Assembly: GCA_020722565.1 (NCBI GenBank) | Contig: DYKO01000002.1 | Coordinates: forward strand, 1 to 64,000 | DNA: 64,000 nt | Source of the DNA: Rikenella microfusus | GTDB taxonomy: Bacteria > Bacteroidota > Bacteroidia > Bacteroidales > Tenuifilaceae | Direction: 5' to 3' | Shown here: one piece after another, positions 34,566 to 43,554 of the stretch | Position numbering within the stretch: position 1 is the stretch's first letter | How the letters are laid out: each line of letters starts with the position of its first letter | Position numbers and translations under genes: made by a program | Notes under the pieces: model-generated | Seen by the model: only the letters and a program-made list of their open reading frames with translations | Databases searched by the model: none | Told to the model about the DNA's origin: nothing

Positions 34566-34943
34566 ATGACTAAGAAATACGTTTTGGTAATTGACGATTC
34601 AATAACAAATCAGGTACTTATTGAAGCATTGCTACTAGAGGAGGGGATACGGGTGCATACAGTTGGGAACTCAGCAGAAGCATTGGCATACATGAAAAAG
34701 GAAAAACCATCACTTATTCTCTTAGATATTCTTATGCCCAATGTTACTGGTATTGATTTTCTTAAATCCATTAAAATGAATAGCGAAACCAAGCATATTC
34801 CGGTTTTTATAATTACAGCCGCAAATACTGAGGCTTACAGGGAGCAGAGCCAATCGCTTGGCGCTACTGAATTTTTGCCTAAACCCATTGATATAAATTA
34901 CTTTATTAAAAGGGTTAAAAAGGTTTTACATAATGACGACTAA
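34566..34943 (+). CDS. Single-domain response regulator, first gene of the chemotaxis cluster
   Basis: A 125-residue receiver domain (VLVIDDSITNQVLIEALL, phospho-acceptor in LLDILMPNVTG, Lys in FLPKP). No output domain. It differs from the CheY-like protein at 37046 and is 11 bases upstream of the coiled-coil gene. It may be the target of the DxxxQ protein or of a kinase in the cluster (inference). Start ATG 34566 was chosen because the -7 box lies downstream of the alternative start. Confidence 0.88.
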   Translation: MTKKYVLVIDDSITNQVLIEALLLEEGIRVHTVGNSAEALAYMKKEKPSLILLDILMPNVTGIDFLKSIKMNSETKHIPVFIITAANTEAYREQSQSLGATEFLPKPIDINYFIKRVKKVLHNDD

Positions 34944-34954
34944 TTTGTTTTAAT

Positions 34955-36688
34955 ATGCATAGCATTAAAGAAATAAGTGCGAGGTTTGCTGAAATTGATA
35001 GGTTGATTATCGAGATTTTAAATTGTGCAGCAGAGGATTTTTTAGGACTGAATACCAGTTTTAAAGAAATATATGCTAAATCTACTCTCATATCTAATAA
35101 TGCAGAAGACCTATTTTCTTTAGTCGGCACTAGTTACACAACCGAAGTTCTACAACATCTTGAAAAACTCTACAAACAGTTAAGCAATGCAAAACGCGAT
35201 GTAACTCGACTGTCAAATTACATTATAAAACTATTTAATGATATTAACGAGATTTTAAATTCCATTGACCTACATAACAAGAACATTAATCAGAATCTTC
35301 TTACCCTAAAGTTTTTACTTACAAATCTTAAGATAACCGGTTTGAACTATGAGGCTAATGATGCTTCTTATAACCAGAATGGATTACTTATAGAACTCAA
35401 CAGAATTGTTAATAATTCAAAACTTCAGGAACTTGAAGTTGCCAGAACAGTGCAGGGTAATATTAAGATAATTGCAGAAGGAGAAGATATTATTCGAAAA
35501 AGTATGCGTCAGGTTGATCAACAGGTTAACCAGAGCATAGAAATAATAAATGAAGCCATTCAGCAATATGCTGAAAAAATTCAGGAACACCAACTCAACC
35601 TTCCAAAACTTGAAGAACAAAACGGAATCCTGCGTTCAAGTATCGATAGCATAATAACTAACCTGCAGTACCACGATATAATTCGCCAGAAAATTGAGCA
35701 TGTTCAGATTTCTCATAAAGAGCTACTGAAAAGCATGGCCAATGAGGAAGAATCAATGGAACAAGCCTACCTGAATCGCGTTGGCGAACTTGTTAACATT
35801 CAGTCTGCTTTACTGGTTCGTGCAAATAAAGAATACCAAAAGGCAATAGAGCAAATAATTGATAAGTTCAAGGCCATTAAAGTTGTAACAGCAAACATCA
35901 TAACCCATTGTAAGGAGCTAAAAAAGGTTCAGAAACAGGGTGAAGAATTTGGTGTATCTGAAGTAATCCCAAAATTAACCGATGTAAATGTTCAATTGAG
36001 TAAGTTCTTTTCATTAGTTGCGAGGGTTAACAATATTATCATAACCTGTAAGTTTAATCTTGATAAAATGATTGGATATCAGCTTGACGATGAGAATACA
36101 AAAAAATTTGCCAATCTTCTTTCTCAAAAGATAAAAGAATCGGATTTTAATGCTCAGGGTAACATTATCCAACAAATTGAAACGGTAGCTGCTGATATCA
36201 TCTCATCTCGCAACATTGTTCAAACCCTACATTTGCAGCTTAATGAAAAAAGTAATGAAATAGATCGACTATCACAGCAGCTGTTGGGCATTGGCAAATC
36301 TGCCGAATGGGACGATGCCCCTTCAATGGTTGGCGAGATTGTGACCCGTTTAAGACATTGCGATGAAAGCATTATTGTTATAGTTCAGAAGAACCTTACC
36401 GAGGGAAATGCTATGGGTGAAATGGTAAATGGTGCAATTGGTAAGGTTAAGTACTACCAGGTGTTTGATGTCAAAATAATTGAAATTATTAAGCAACTTA
36501 ATCACATTTACGCAGCACTTTCCGGAAAGGATGAATCACAAATAGACAAGGATGATGTCGATTTTTTGCAGAAACTCTATACTATGGAGTCGGAGCGCCA
36601 AATTCATAATAGAGTTGTTAATGGATTTGGGAAACCCGATAGTTCCAATGAGCAGGAAAGTGATGAATCAGAAATTGAATTTTTCTAA
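34955..36688 (+). CDS. Coiled-coil chemotaxis-cluster protein with CheZ-like DxxxQ motif
   Basis: A 577-residue soluble protein, almost entirely long helices. No transmembrane segment and no MCP signalling tip (no ...NLLALNAAIEAARAG... block) is present. Residues 237-249 read LQYHDIIRQKIEH; D241-I-I-R-Q245 has the spacing of the catalytic Asp-x3-Gln of CheZ, and similar LQFxDIxRQ segments occur in soluble chemotaxis-associated proteins. A second segment YYQVFDVKIIEIIKQLN begins at residue 500. It may be a CheY-P phosphatase or a soluble receptor-like scaffold. Surrounded by response regulator and STAS genes in one operon. Confidence 0.6.
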   Translation: MHSIKEISARFAEIDRLIIEILNCAAEDFLGLNTSFKEIYAKSTLISNNAEDLFSLVGTSYTTEVLQHLEKLYKQLSNAKRDVTRLSNYIIKLFNDINEILNSIDLHNKNINQNLLTLKFLLTNLKITGLNYEANDASYNQNGLLIELNRIVNNSKLQELEVARTVQGNIKIIAEGEDIIRKSMRQVDQQVNQSIEIINEAIQQYAEKIQEHQLNLPKLEEQNGILRSSIDSIITNLQYHDIIRQKIEHVQISHKELLKSMANEEESMEQAYLNRVGELVNIQSALLVRANKEYQKAIEQIIDKFKAIKVVTANIITHCKELKKVQKQGEEFGVSEVIPKLTDVNVQLSKFFSLVARVNNIIITCKFNLDKMIGYQLDDENTKKFANLLSQKIKESDFNAQGNIIQQIETVAADIISSRNIVQTLHLQLNEKSNEIDRLSQQLLGIGKSAEWDDAPSMVGEIVTRLRHCDESIIVIVQKNLTEGNAMGEMVNGAIGKVKYYQVFDVKIIEIIKQLNHIYAALSGKDESQIDKDDVDFLQKLYTMESERQIHNRVVNGFGKPDSSNEQESDESEIEFF

Positions 36689-36700
36689 ATAACAATAAAT

Positions 36701-37012
36701 ATGGAAAGAAAGATTAAAAATTACGCTTTTAACAGGCAAAATGACTCTTCGGGTTCAGTAAAAATTACTGGAGATCTGAGTTTGAACAACATCAGCAACT
36801 TAAAGGATGAATTTGTGAAACTCTTCAACGATAGTAAACCTGTTAGGTTAGTTGTTGATAATCCCGATGTTGTCGATTTAGGGTTTATACAACTCATGCG
36901 CTCATTTATTTTTTCAATGGCCGAGAAAGGTGTTAAGATTACTGCCCATCTCAATGTATCAGAGGATCAAAGCATCATTCTGAAACGCTCAGGAATTAAA
37001 TTAGAATATTAA
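36701..37012 (+). CDS. STAS-domain protein
   Basis: A 103-residue STAS (anti-sigma-factor antagonist-like) domain: VKITGDLSLNNISNLKDEF at the start and VVDLGFIQLMRSF at the position of the regulatory serine. The DSSG/DLS serine of SpoIIAA-like or chemotaxis STAS proteins is Gly here (D-L-G), so serine phosphorylation at that site is impossible. STAS genes are often found in chemotaxis clusters. It is 12 bases after the coiled-coil gene. Confidence 0.8.
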   Translation: MERKIKNYAFNRQNDSSGSVKITGDLSLNNISNLKDEFVKLFNDSKPVRLVVDNPDVVDLGFIQLMRSFIFSMAEKGVKITAHLNVSEDQSIILKRSGIKLEY

Positions 37013-37045
37013 CAATATTATTCCTAAATTAAAAGAATTGAATCT

Positions 37046-37411
37046 ATGGCTAAAACAATTTTAATTGTTGATGATTCCGAGAGTATCCGCGAAGTGGTTA
37101 GGTTTACACTTGAAAATGAAGGATATAATGTTTTAGTAGGCGTTGATGGTCGTGATGCCCTTACACATTTCAATGGGCAAACTATCGATTTGGTAATTAC
37201 TGACCTTCACATGCCTGAAATGGATGGGATTGAACTAATTAAAAATATTAGGGCAATGCCAGACTACGATAGAATTCCCATTTTATTTCTAACCACAGAA
37301 TCGCAAACCACAAAAAAAATGGAAGCTAAGGACGCTGGAGCCACAGGATGGATTATAAAACCCTTTGTACCCGCAAAACTTTTAGCGGCAATCACTAAAG
37401 TTATACGATAA
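37046..37411 (+). CDS. cheY: Chemotaxis response regulator CheY
   Basis: A 121-residue receiver domain: D9-D10 pocket (LIVDDSESIREVVRF), phospho-acceptor D53 (ITDLHMPEMDG), Thr/Ser in LTTES and Lys in WIIKPF. The stop overlaps the cheA start (TAATG), so translation is coupled. This is the best candidate for the main output regulator phosphorylated by the adjacent CheA. The motor it controls cannot be flagellar on the evidence of this window. Confidence 0.9.
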   Translation: MAKTILIVDDSESIREVVRFTLENEGYNVLVGVDGRDALTHFNGQTIDLVITDLHMPEMDGIELIKNIRAMPDYDRIPILFLTTESQTTKKMEAKDAGATGWIIKPFVPAKLLAAITKVIR

Positions 37412-39447
37412 TGGATAGCTTTAAGAAAAAATTCATTGAAGAAGCAGGTGAACTGATTGATAAACTTGAGGTCGCCCTGCTTGCCCTGGAAAAGAACCCT
37501 GGAGATGCTGAACTTATTCAACAGGTTTTTAGGGTGATGCATACCCTTAAGGGAAACAGTGCCATGTTTGGATTTGACCTCATCGACAAGTTTACTCATG
37601 ACCTCGAAACTATTTACGATAAAATTCGAACAGGTCAAATTCCCATTTCTTCCGATATCCTTAATGTTACCCTAGCTTGCGTTGACCATCTTAAACTTAT
37701 GCTTGATGAGGCCAACTACGATGACCCCGATTTTAAAACCATTCACAATGGCTTGATGGATAAAATAAACAGGTTAATTAATCCTGTTGAGGTTGGAAGT
37801 CAGAAAAATCGCGAGCAAGCAAAATCTGATACCTCAGGCCCTTTATCTACCTATTACATTCTTTTTGAACCCAACGAAAACATTTTTAACAATGGAACCA
37901 ACCCGCTCTACCTACTCGATGAGCTTTGTTCACTAGGTGAATATAAGGTTTTTTCCCATTTCAACAGGGTTCCGGATATTATTCAAATTAATCCCCAAAG
38001 CTGTTATACTTATTGGGAGATTTTGTTGGCCACAGATAAGGATGTTAGCGCCATTCATGACGTTTTCATTTTTGTTGAGACCGACTCCAAAATTGAGGTT
38101 CAAAAGCTCTCGGACCAAAACCTGCTTATCGATAGGGCTTTTGTTGAAGAGATTTCACATTTAGCTGAGGTTCAGAAGGACGTTGGCTTGGTGAACGTTC
38201 AGCGCATGGCAAGCAAAGTTGTTGCACGAATCAACAAGGCAAAGGCTGAGCAATTTACCCGTGAGCGAATGGCTATTAAGGATAAATCAACATCAAGCAT
38301 TCGCGTGTCATCCGATAAACTGGATCTTTTAATGAACCTGGTCTCAGAGCTGGTAACCACACAAGCCCGCTTAAGCCTGTTTACCGAACAAAGCAATGTG
38401 TCCGGGTTGGTTCCCATTGCCGAGAATGTTCAAAAGCTGACCCGTCAGCTCCGTGATATTGCATTTAGCATTGTTTTAATCCCCATCGAAAACCTATTTG
38501 GACGCTTTCAGCGACTAGTTAGAGACCTTTCCGCAGAACTTCATAAGGATGTTGATTTTATTGTAGAGGGAGCAGATACCGAACTCGATAAAACCATAAT
38601 AGAAAACCTCTTAGATCCATTAATGCACATTATTCGCAACAGCATGGATCATGGCATTGAAGATTCCAGGGTAAGAATGGCTAATGGCAAACCTGCTAAG
38701 GGAAAGATTGTTCTTAAAGCATTTTATTCTGGAGCCAATGTAATTATTCGGGTTGCAGACGATGGTGCTGGAATTGATCCTGAGGTGATCTACGAAAAAG
38801 CCGTTGCCAAAGGTTTAATACCTCCTGAAAAAAAATTGAGTCAAAAAGAAATTCTTGACCTTATTTTTCTCCCCGGTTTTTCCACCGCCAAAAAGATTAC
38901 CGATGTTTCTGGCCGAGGCGTTGGCATGGATGTTGTTAAACGCAAAATTGCTGATATCCGTGGCGAGGTTGAGGTAGATTCAGTTGTTGGGCAGGGTACC
39001 ATAATTACTATAAGGTTACCGCTTACCCTTTCAATTATTGATGGGCTTTTGGTAAGCATTGATAATGCTCCCTTTGTGGTTCCCCTTTCTTCCATCGATA
39101 AAATTTATGCTATTGATAAGGAAAGTATTTACAATACCTACAACAACTTGGTTACACTCGATGGAACTAAAATTCCATTTTTTAGCTTACGAAAAGAGTT
39201 CAACCTCAAACCTAGCGATGAGGAACTAGAACAGATTGTTGTTGTTAACTTTGAGGACAATAGGGTGGGGTTGGTAGTAGACCATGTTATTGGCGAGTAT
39301 CAAGCTGTTCTCAAACCATTGGGGAAACACTACAAAAATCATGATGTTTTTTCTGGTGCAACCATACTTGGCGATGGTACCGTTGCCCTAGTTATGGATA
39401 CCAATAAAATAATAAAGATGTTTGCTGGTATTAAAGGCGTAAAATAG
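37411..39447 (+). CDS. cheA: Chemotaxis histidine kinase CheA
   Basis: A 678-residue CheA. P1 carries the phospho-acceptor H44 (VMHTLKGNSAMF). Residues about 145-235 (YYILFEPNENI ... FIFVETDSK) form a P2-like domain, P3 dimerisation helices start at SIRVSSDKLDLLMNLVSELV, the P4 kinase domain has NSMDHGIED, DDGAGIDP and GRGVGMDVV, and P5 is CheW-like. The protein is complete and all catalytic boxes are intact. It starts in the cheY stop and is followed by cheW and cheR. Confidence 0.96.
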   Translation: MDSFKKKFIEEAGELIDKLEVALLALEKNPGDAELIQQVFRVMHTLKGNSAMFGFDLIDKFTHDLETIYDKIRTGQIPISSDILNVTLACVDHLKLMLDEANYDDPDFKTIHNGLMDKINRLINPVEVGSQKNREQAKSDTSGPLSTYYILFEPNENIFNNGTNPLYLLDELCSLGEYKVFSHFNRVPDIIQINPQSCYTYWEILLATDKDVSAIHDVFIFVETDSKIEVQKLSDQNLLIDRAFVEEISHLAEVQKDVGLVNVQRMASKVVARINKAKAEQFTRERMAIKDKSTSSIRVSSDKLDLLMNLVSELVTTQARLSLFTEQSNVSGLVPIAENVQKLTRQLRDIAFSIVLIPIENLFGRFQRLVRDLSAELHKDVDFIVEGADTELDKTIIENLLDPLMHIIRNSMDHGIEDSRVRMANGKPAKGKIVLKAFYSGANVIIRVADDGAGIDPEVIYEKAVAKGLIPPEKKLSQKEILDLIFLPGFSTAKKITDVSGRGVGMDVVKRKIADIRGEVEVDSVVGQGTIITIRLPLTLSIIDGLLVSIDNAPFVVPLSSIDKIYAIDKESIYNTYNNLVTLDGTKIPFFSLRKEFNLKPSDEELEQIVVVNFEDNRVGLVVDHVIGEYQAVLKPLGKHYKNHDVFSGATILGDGTVALVMDTNKIIKMFAGIKGVK

Positions 39448-39476
39448 TTTTAAATGATATTAATAACTGTAATAAA

Positions 39477-39992
39477 ATGGAAACTGAAAGCAAGAATCAA
39501 ATTAAGTCATATCTAACCTTTAGGTTAGGGAACGAGGAGTTTGCTGCACATGTAAGTAAGGTGCTTAACATACTGGAAATGACCCCAATTACAAAGGTCC
39601 CTAAGGCACCAGTGTACTTAAAAGGGGTAATTAATCTTAGGGGTGCAGTTTTACCAGTTATTGATGCACGTTTAAAGTTTGGTATGCCCGAAGCGGAGTA
39701 CACCAATAACACCTGTATTATTGTCCTTGACATTGATGTTGATGGGGAGTCCGTTCATGTGGGGGCAATTGTTGATTCGGTTCAAGCCGTATTGGAAATA
39801 GATAATAGCCAGATTATGCCGCTCCCTACCCTTGGAAGCCGATACAAATCAGAGTTTATCATTGGTATGGCCAAAATTGATGAGCGATTTATTATTATTT
39901 TGAATATGGATGCAGTTTTCTCTATTGATGAGATAACTGAAATAGTAGATATCGACCAAATTCATGAGGAGGAAAGCAAGAACGAGCAGTAA
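39477..39992 (+). CDS. cheW: Chemotaxis coupling protein CheW
   Basis: A 171-residue CheW domain: YLTFRLGNEEFAAHVSKVLNI, then PVYLKGVINLRGAVLPVIDARLKFG, VGAIVDSVQAVLEI and FIIILNMDAVFS. It couples CheA to receptors. The C-terminus is acidic. Lies 29 bases after cheA. Confidence 0.95.
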   Translation: METESKNQIKSYLTFRLGNEEFAAHVSKVLNILEMTPITKVPKAPVYLKGVINLRGAVLPVIDARLKFGMPEAEYTNNTCIIVLDIDVDGESVHVGAIVDSVQAVLEIDNSQIMPLPTLGSRYKSEFIIGMAKIDERFIIILNMDAVFSIDEITEIVDIDQIHEEESKNEQ

Positions 39993-40004
39993 TGAATTTT
40001 TCAT

Positions 40005-40859
40005 ATGCCGGTCAATGATTTTGTAGATTTTTATAGTTTACAACTTACCGATGAGGAGTTTAAAAGGCTTAGTTCTCTGATTTATCAGGAAAGTGGAATT
40101 AAGCTACCTCCTATAAAAAAGGTAATGTTGCAGAGCCGCCTACAGAAAAGGCTTAAACATCTGGGAATTACTTCATTTAAGGAGTATATCGATTTCCTCT
40201 TTAGCAGGGAGGGTTTCGATAGCGAGATAATTCATATGCTCGATGTGGTTAGTACCAATAAAACCGATTTTTTTCGAGAACCTGCTCATTTTGAATTCCT
40301 TTCGCAGGAATTCCTCCCTCAATACTACCTTCAAAATAAAACTGCACCATTAAAACTTTGGAGCGCAGGATGTTCAAGTGGCGAGGAACCCTATACCCTG
40401 GCGATGGTTTTATTGGAATTTGCAGAAAATCACCCCGGGTTTTCCTTTTCCATTTTTGCCTCGGATATATCAACACGAATCCTACAGACGGCTATTGATG
40501 CCATTTACAAGGAGGAAAAAGTTGAAGTAATACCATTGACCCTTAAACGTAAGTACTTGCTTAGAAGTAAGGATAGGCAGAATCCTACAGTTAAAATTGC
40601 CCCTCATGTAAGGGCAAAGGTGAATTTTGCACGATTAAACCTTATGGATTCTCAGTATGACACAAAGGATATATTTGATATAGTATTTTGTCGAAATGTT
40701 CTCATCTATTTTGACAGACTCACGCAGGAATCTGTAATTAACAAGTTGTGTTCAAGAATTAAACCTGGTGGTTACCTAATTCTCGGACATTCCGAATCAA
40801 TTCTTAGTATGAATGTTGCCTTGAAACAAGTTAAGCCAACCATATATCGTAAAGTTTAA
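40005..40859 (+). CDS. cheR: Chemotaxis methyltransferase CheR
   Basis: A 284-residue S-adenosylmethionine-dependent methyltransferase that methylates receptor glutamates. N-terminal CheR helices (about 1-85), then the SAM fold with KLWSAGCSSGEEPYTLAM, ASDISTRILQTA, and FDIVFCRNVLIYF. The VSTNKTDFFREPAHF segment is diagnostic. Its presence implies methylated chemoreceptors somewhere in the genome. Confidence 0.95.
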   Translation: MPVNDFVDFYSLQLTDEEFKRLSSLIYQESGIKLPPIKKVMLQSRLQKRLKHLGITSFKEYIDFLFSREGFDSEIIHMLDVVSTNKTDFFREPAHFEFLSQEFLPQYYLQNKTAPLKLWSAGCSSGEEPYTLAMVLLEFAENHPGFSFSIFASDISTRILQTAIDAIYKEEKVEVIPLTLKRKYLLRSKDRQNPTVKIAPHVRAKVNFARLNLMDSQYDTKDIFDIVFCRNVLIYFDRLTQESVINKLCSRIKPGGYLILGHSESILSMNVALKQVKPTIYRKV

Positions 40860-40870
40860 ACAGTAAAGCC

Positions 40871-41782
40871 ATGACCAAAAAAAACGAGGAACTAACAGAC
40901 CAGGAGTTACTCGCTGAATTACAAAAGCGATTCGATCAAAATCGAAAAGCATTGGAGGAACTCAAGTTGCTCAATACCGAGTTGCATCAGGTTAATAAAA
41001 AATTGGAGGAGTCTGAGGCGCTTAAATCTCACTTTATATCAAACATTACCAACGAAATTATTAATCCCTTTACCTCCATACTGGGCCTTTCAAAGGCAAT
41101 TCTATCAGTTGATAAGGAAAACTGGAAAAAGGTCATTTCAATGGTAGCTCTTATTCATTCCGAGGCGTTTAACCTCGATTTCCAGTTCCGAAATATCTTT
41201 GTTGCTGCCAAAATTGAGGCAGGAGAAATCCAGCCCGAGATCATGCTTGTTGATGTTAATAATCTTCTAGAGAGCGTTATTGAGTCGTTCAAGTATGAAT
41301 TGCGAAAAAAGAACCTAAAAATTGATTACCAGTACAATGTTGTTAAAAGCATTGAACAGCCCCATCTATTCAAAACCGATCCTGAAAAGCTAAAACTCAT
41401 AGTGGCGAATCTTTTAAGCAATGCCATAAACTTCAGCTTTGAGGGAAGTCTTGTTGAGGTACTGGCTTATCGCATGCCAAACAAGTTAAAGATTATGGTT
41501 AGAGATCATGGCATTGGGATATCTAAGGAGAACCACAAAATAATTTTTGACAGATTTAAACGACTCGATACCGGAATTAACTCTTTAAATCGAGGCCATG
41601 GCCTGGGGCTTTCCGTAAACAAGGCAATTATTGAGATGCTGAATGGTGAAATAAGCATTGAGAGCGAATTGGGGAAAGGTGCCTGCTTTACAATAGTAAT
41701 ACCTGAAGCCGATACCTTAACTGCCGATTTTGCCAGCGATGCCAACGAGATGTTCTTTGACCAGGACACCGAAATATTTTAG
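40871..41782 (+). CDS. Histidine-kinase-like protein with Asn in place of the phospho-acceptor His
   Basis: A 303-residue cytoplasmic protein: N-terminal coiled coil (1-50), dimerisation helices and a complete HATPase domain (N box NLLSNAINFS, G1 RDHGIGIS, F box IIFDRFKR, G2 GHGLGLS). The H box, normally SHELRTPL, reads ISNITNEIINPFTS, so the acceptor is N61 (codon AAC, one base from His codon CAC). It cannot autophosphorylate in the usual way. It may bind ATP and act as an allosteric partner, or phosphorylate in trans. Placed between cheR and cheD, 11 bases from cheR. Confidence 0.85.
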   Translation: MTKKNEELTDQELLAELQKRFDQNRKALEELKLLNTELHQVNKKLEESEALKSHFISNITNEIINPFTSILGLSKAILSVDKENWKKVISMVALIHSEAFNLDFQFRNIFVAAKIEAGEIQPEIMLVDVNNLLESVIESFKYELRKKNLKIDYQYNVVKSIEQPHLFKTDPEKLKLIVANLLSNAINFSFEGSLVEVLAYRMPNKLKIMVRDHGIGISKENHKIIFDRFKRLDTGINSLNRGHGLGLSVNKAIIEMLNGEISIESELGKGACFTIVIPEADTLTADFASDANEMFFDQDTEIF

Positions 41783-41791
41783 AATTATTTA

Positions 41792-42298
41792 ATGGAGAGG
41801 TTAAAAACATATTATCTTTATCCAGCATCGTTGTTTGCCGATAAAGAACCTCATGTTGTTACAACAATATTGGGTTCCTGTGTGGCAGTGTGTCTTTTTG
41901 ACCCTATATTAAACCAGGGGGGAATTAATCATTTTATGCTTCCCCTATGGAACGGACAGGGGTTGGCCAGCCCAAGGTACGGAAATATAGCCATTGAACG
42001 GTTAATTGAACGGATGCTTTCACTCGGGTCTCAAAAAGAGAACCTTAAGGCAAAGGTTTTTGGTGGGGGCGAGGTGCTTCAGACCAATTTGGATAGCTTT
42101 CATATTGGGGAGCGCAATATCAGGGTGGCGATTGACATCCTAAAAGAGCAGGGCATTCCAGTTGTTGCTAAAAGCGTTGGTGGAAAGGTGGGTAGGAGAA
42201 TTGAATTCGTAACCAGCACTGGCGAAGTGAGACAAAAATACATTCAGAAAACTATCGATGTTAATGAAGAAAACTCATCTATATCGACCAAAAAATAG
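41792..42298 (+). CDS. cheD: Chemoreceptor glutamine deamidase CheD
   Basis: A 168-residue CheD: the catalytic Cys in TTILGSCVAVCLFD, His in GGINHFMLPLWN, and KAKVFGGGEVLQ. CheD deamidates receptor glutamines and, with CheC or alone, tunes adaptation. No cheC gene is in the window. It follows the kinase-like gene by 9 bases. Confidence 0.94.
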   Translation: MERLKTYYLYPASLFADKEPHVVTTILGSCVAVCLFDPILNQGGINHFMLPLWNGQGLASPRYGNIAIERLIERMLSLGSQKENLKAKVFGGGEVLQTNLDSFHIGERNIRVAIDILKEQGIPVVAKSVGGKVGRRIEFVTSTGEVRQKYIQKTIDVNEENSSISTKK

Positions 42299-42342
42299 AT
42301 AAACCAGAAAGATTGAACTCTACGTTGTTATAAACAAATGAT

Positions 42343-43428
42343 ATGCCAAATAAGATTAAAGTATTAGTAGTTGACGATTCAGCCCTGGTACGGCAAACCT
42401 TAACCGAGATAATTTCATCCGATCCCGAATTAGAGGTTATAGGCACTGCCGCTGACCCTTACTTTGCTGCACGTAAAATGGCCGATGAAACTCCTGACGT
42501 TATAACCCTTGACATAGAGATGCCCCGTATGGACGGTCTTACCTTCCTCAAAAAGTTAATGAGTCAGCACCCGATACCCGTTGTAATAATCTCCAGTATT
42601 ACCAGCAGGGCAACAGAAATGGGAATGCGTGCCCTAGAATATGGCGCAGTTGAACTCATCACAAAACCTCAGGTAAACACAAAATCGTTTCTCGAGGAGT
42701 CTAAGATTGTTATATGTGATGCCATAAAAGCAGCAGCCCGTACAAGAATAGCTCGTCGTAAATTTGTTAATCCTCCAATTGTGGAACCCAAATACTCTGC
42801 CGATGTTGTGATTCCTAAGCCAGCATTAGCAACAGCTCCCTTAACAACCACCGAAAAAATAATTTCCGTAGGTGCCTCAACCGGAGGAACCGAAGCTATT
42901 GCTCAATTTCTTCAGGCAATGCCTGTTGATTGTCCGGGCATAGTAATTGTTCAACATATGCCCGAAAAGTTTACCACATCATTTGCCAATAGACTTAACG
43001 ATATTTGTAAGATTACAGTTAAAGAGGCACAAAACGGTGATGTTGTTCTGCCGGGCCAGGCACTAATTGCTCCGGGGAATTACCATATGCTACTAAAGCG
43101 TAGTGGTGCTCGTTACTACGTTGAGGTTCAGCAGGGCCCTTTGGTTAACCGGCACAGGCCATCAGTAGATGTTCTTTTTCGTAGCACAGCTCGCTTTGCT
43201 GCGCAAAATGCCATAGGCGTAATTATGACTGGTATGGGCGATGACGGTGCTAAAGGATTACTGGAGATGCGAGAGGCTGGGGCTTATACCATTGCACAAG
43301 ATGAAAAATCATGCGTTGTATATGGAATGCCTCGCGAGGCAGTAAAGCTAAATGCAGCAGTTGTTTCATTACCCCTTAGCGAGATAGTTGGGCATATCAT
43401 TCAAAAGTTAAGGAATAAAACAATTTAG
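42343..43428 (+). CDS. cheB: Chemotaxis methylesterase/deamidase CheB
   Basis: A 361-residue two-domain protein: receiver (1-120; [18 protein letters not shown], phospho-acceptor D57 in [10 protein letters not shown]) and a methylesterase domain with Ser in [12 protein letters not shown], His in [13 protein letters not shown] and Asp in [10 protein letters not shown]. It removes receptor methyl groups when phosphorylated by CheA. Last canonical che gene of the cluster. Confidence 0.96.
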   Translation: MPNKIKVLVVDDSALVRQTLTEIISSDPELEVIGTAADPYFAARKMADETPDVITLDIEMPRMDGLTFLKKLMSQHPIPVVIISSITSRATEMGMRALEYGAVELITKPQVNTKSFLEESKIVICDAIKAAARTRIARRKFVNPPIVEPKYSADVVIPKPALATAPLTTTEKIISVGASTGGTEAIAQFLQAMPVDCPGIVIVQHMPEKFTTSFANRLNDICKITVKEAQNGDVVLPGQALIAPGNYHMLLKRSGARYYVEVQQGPLVNRHRPSVDVLFRSTARFAAQNAIGVIMTGMGDDGAKGLLEMREAGAYTIAQDEKSCVVYGMPREAVKLNAAVVSLPLSEIVGHIIQKLRNKTI

Positions 43429-43554
43429 AGCTAGTTTATTACTCAAAAAGTATTGAATTGCTAATAATTTGCAGCGATACTTTTATAATTACTTCATTTG
43501 TTTTGACTTTTTAGTTAAAAAAATCCTTATTTTTAGCATTCAAAATCAGTATAC

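Noticed and set aside
34955-36688. Calling the coiled-coil protein a methyl-accepting chemotaxis receptor
   Set aside because: No MCP tip sequence, no membrane helices and no HAMP; only its operon context and helicity suggest a receptor.
43429-43554. AAAAGTAT / ATACTTTT inverted pair after cheB as a terminator
   Set aside because: The loop is over 20 bases, the stem is AT-only and there is no T-run of note; not reliable.
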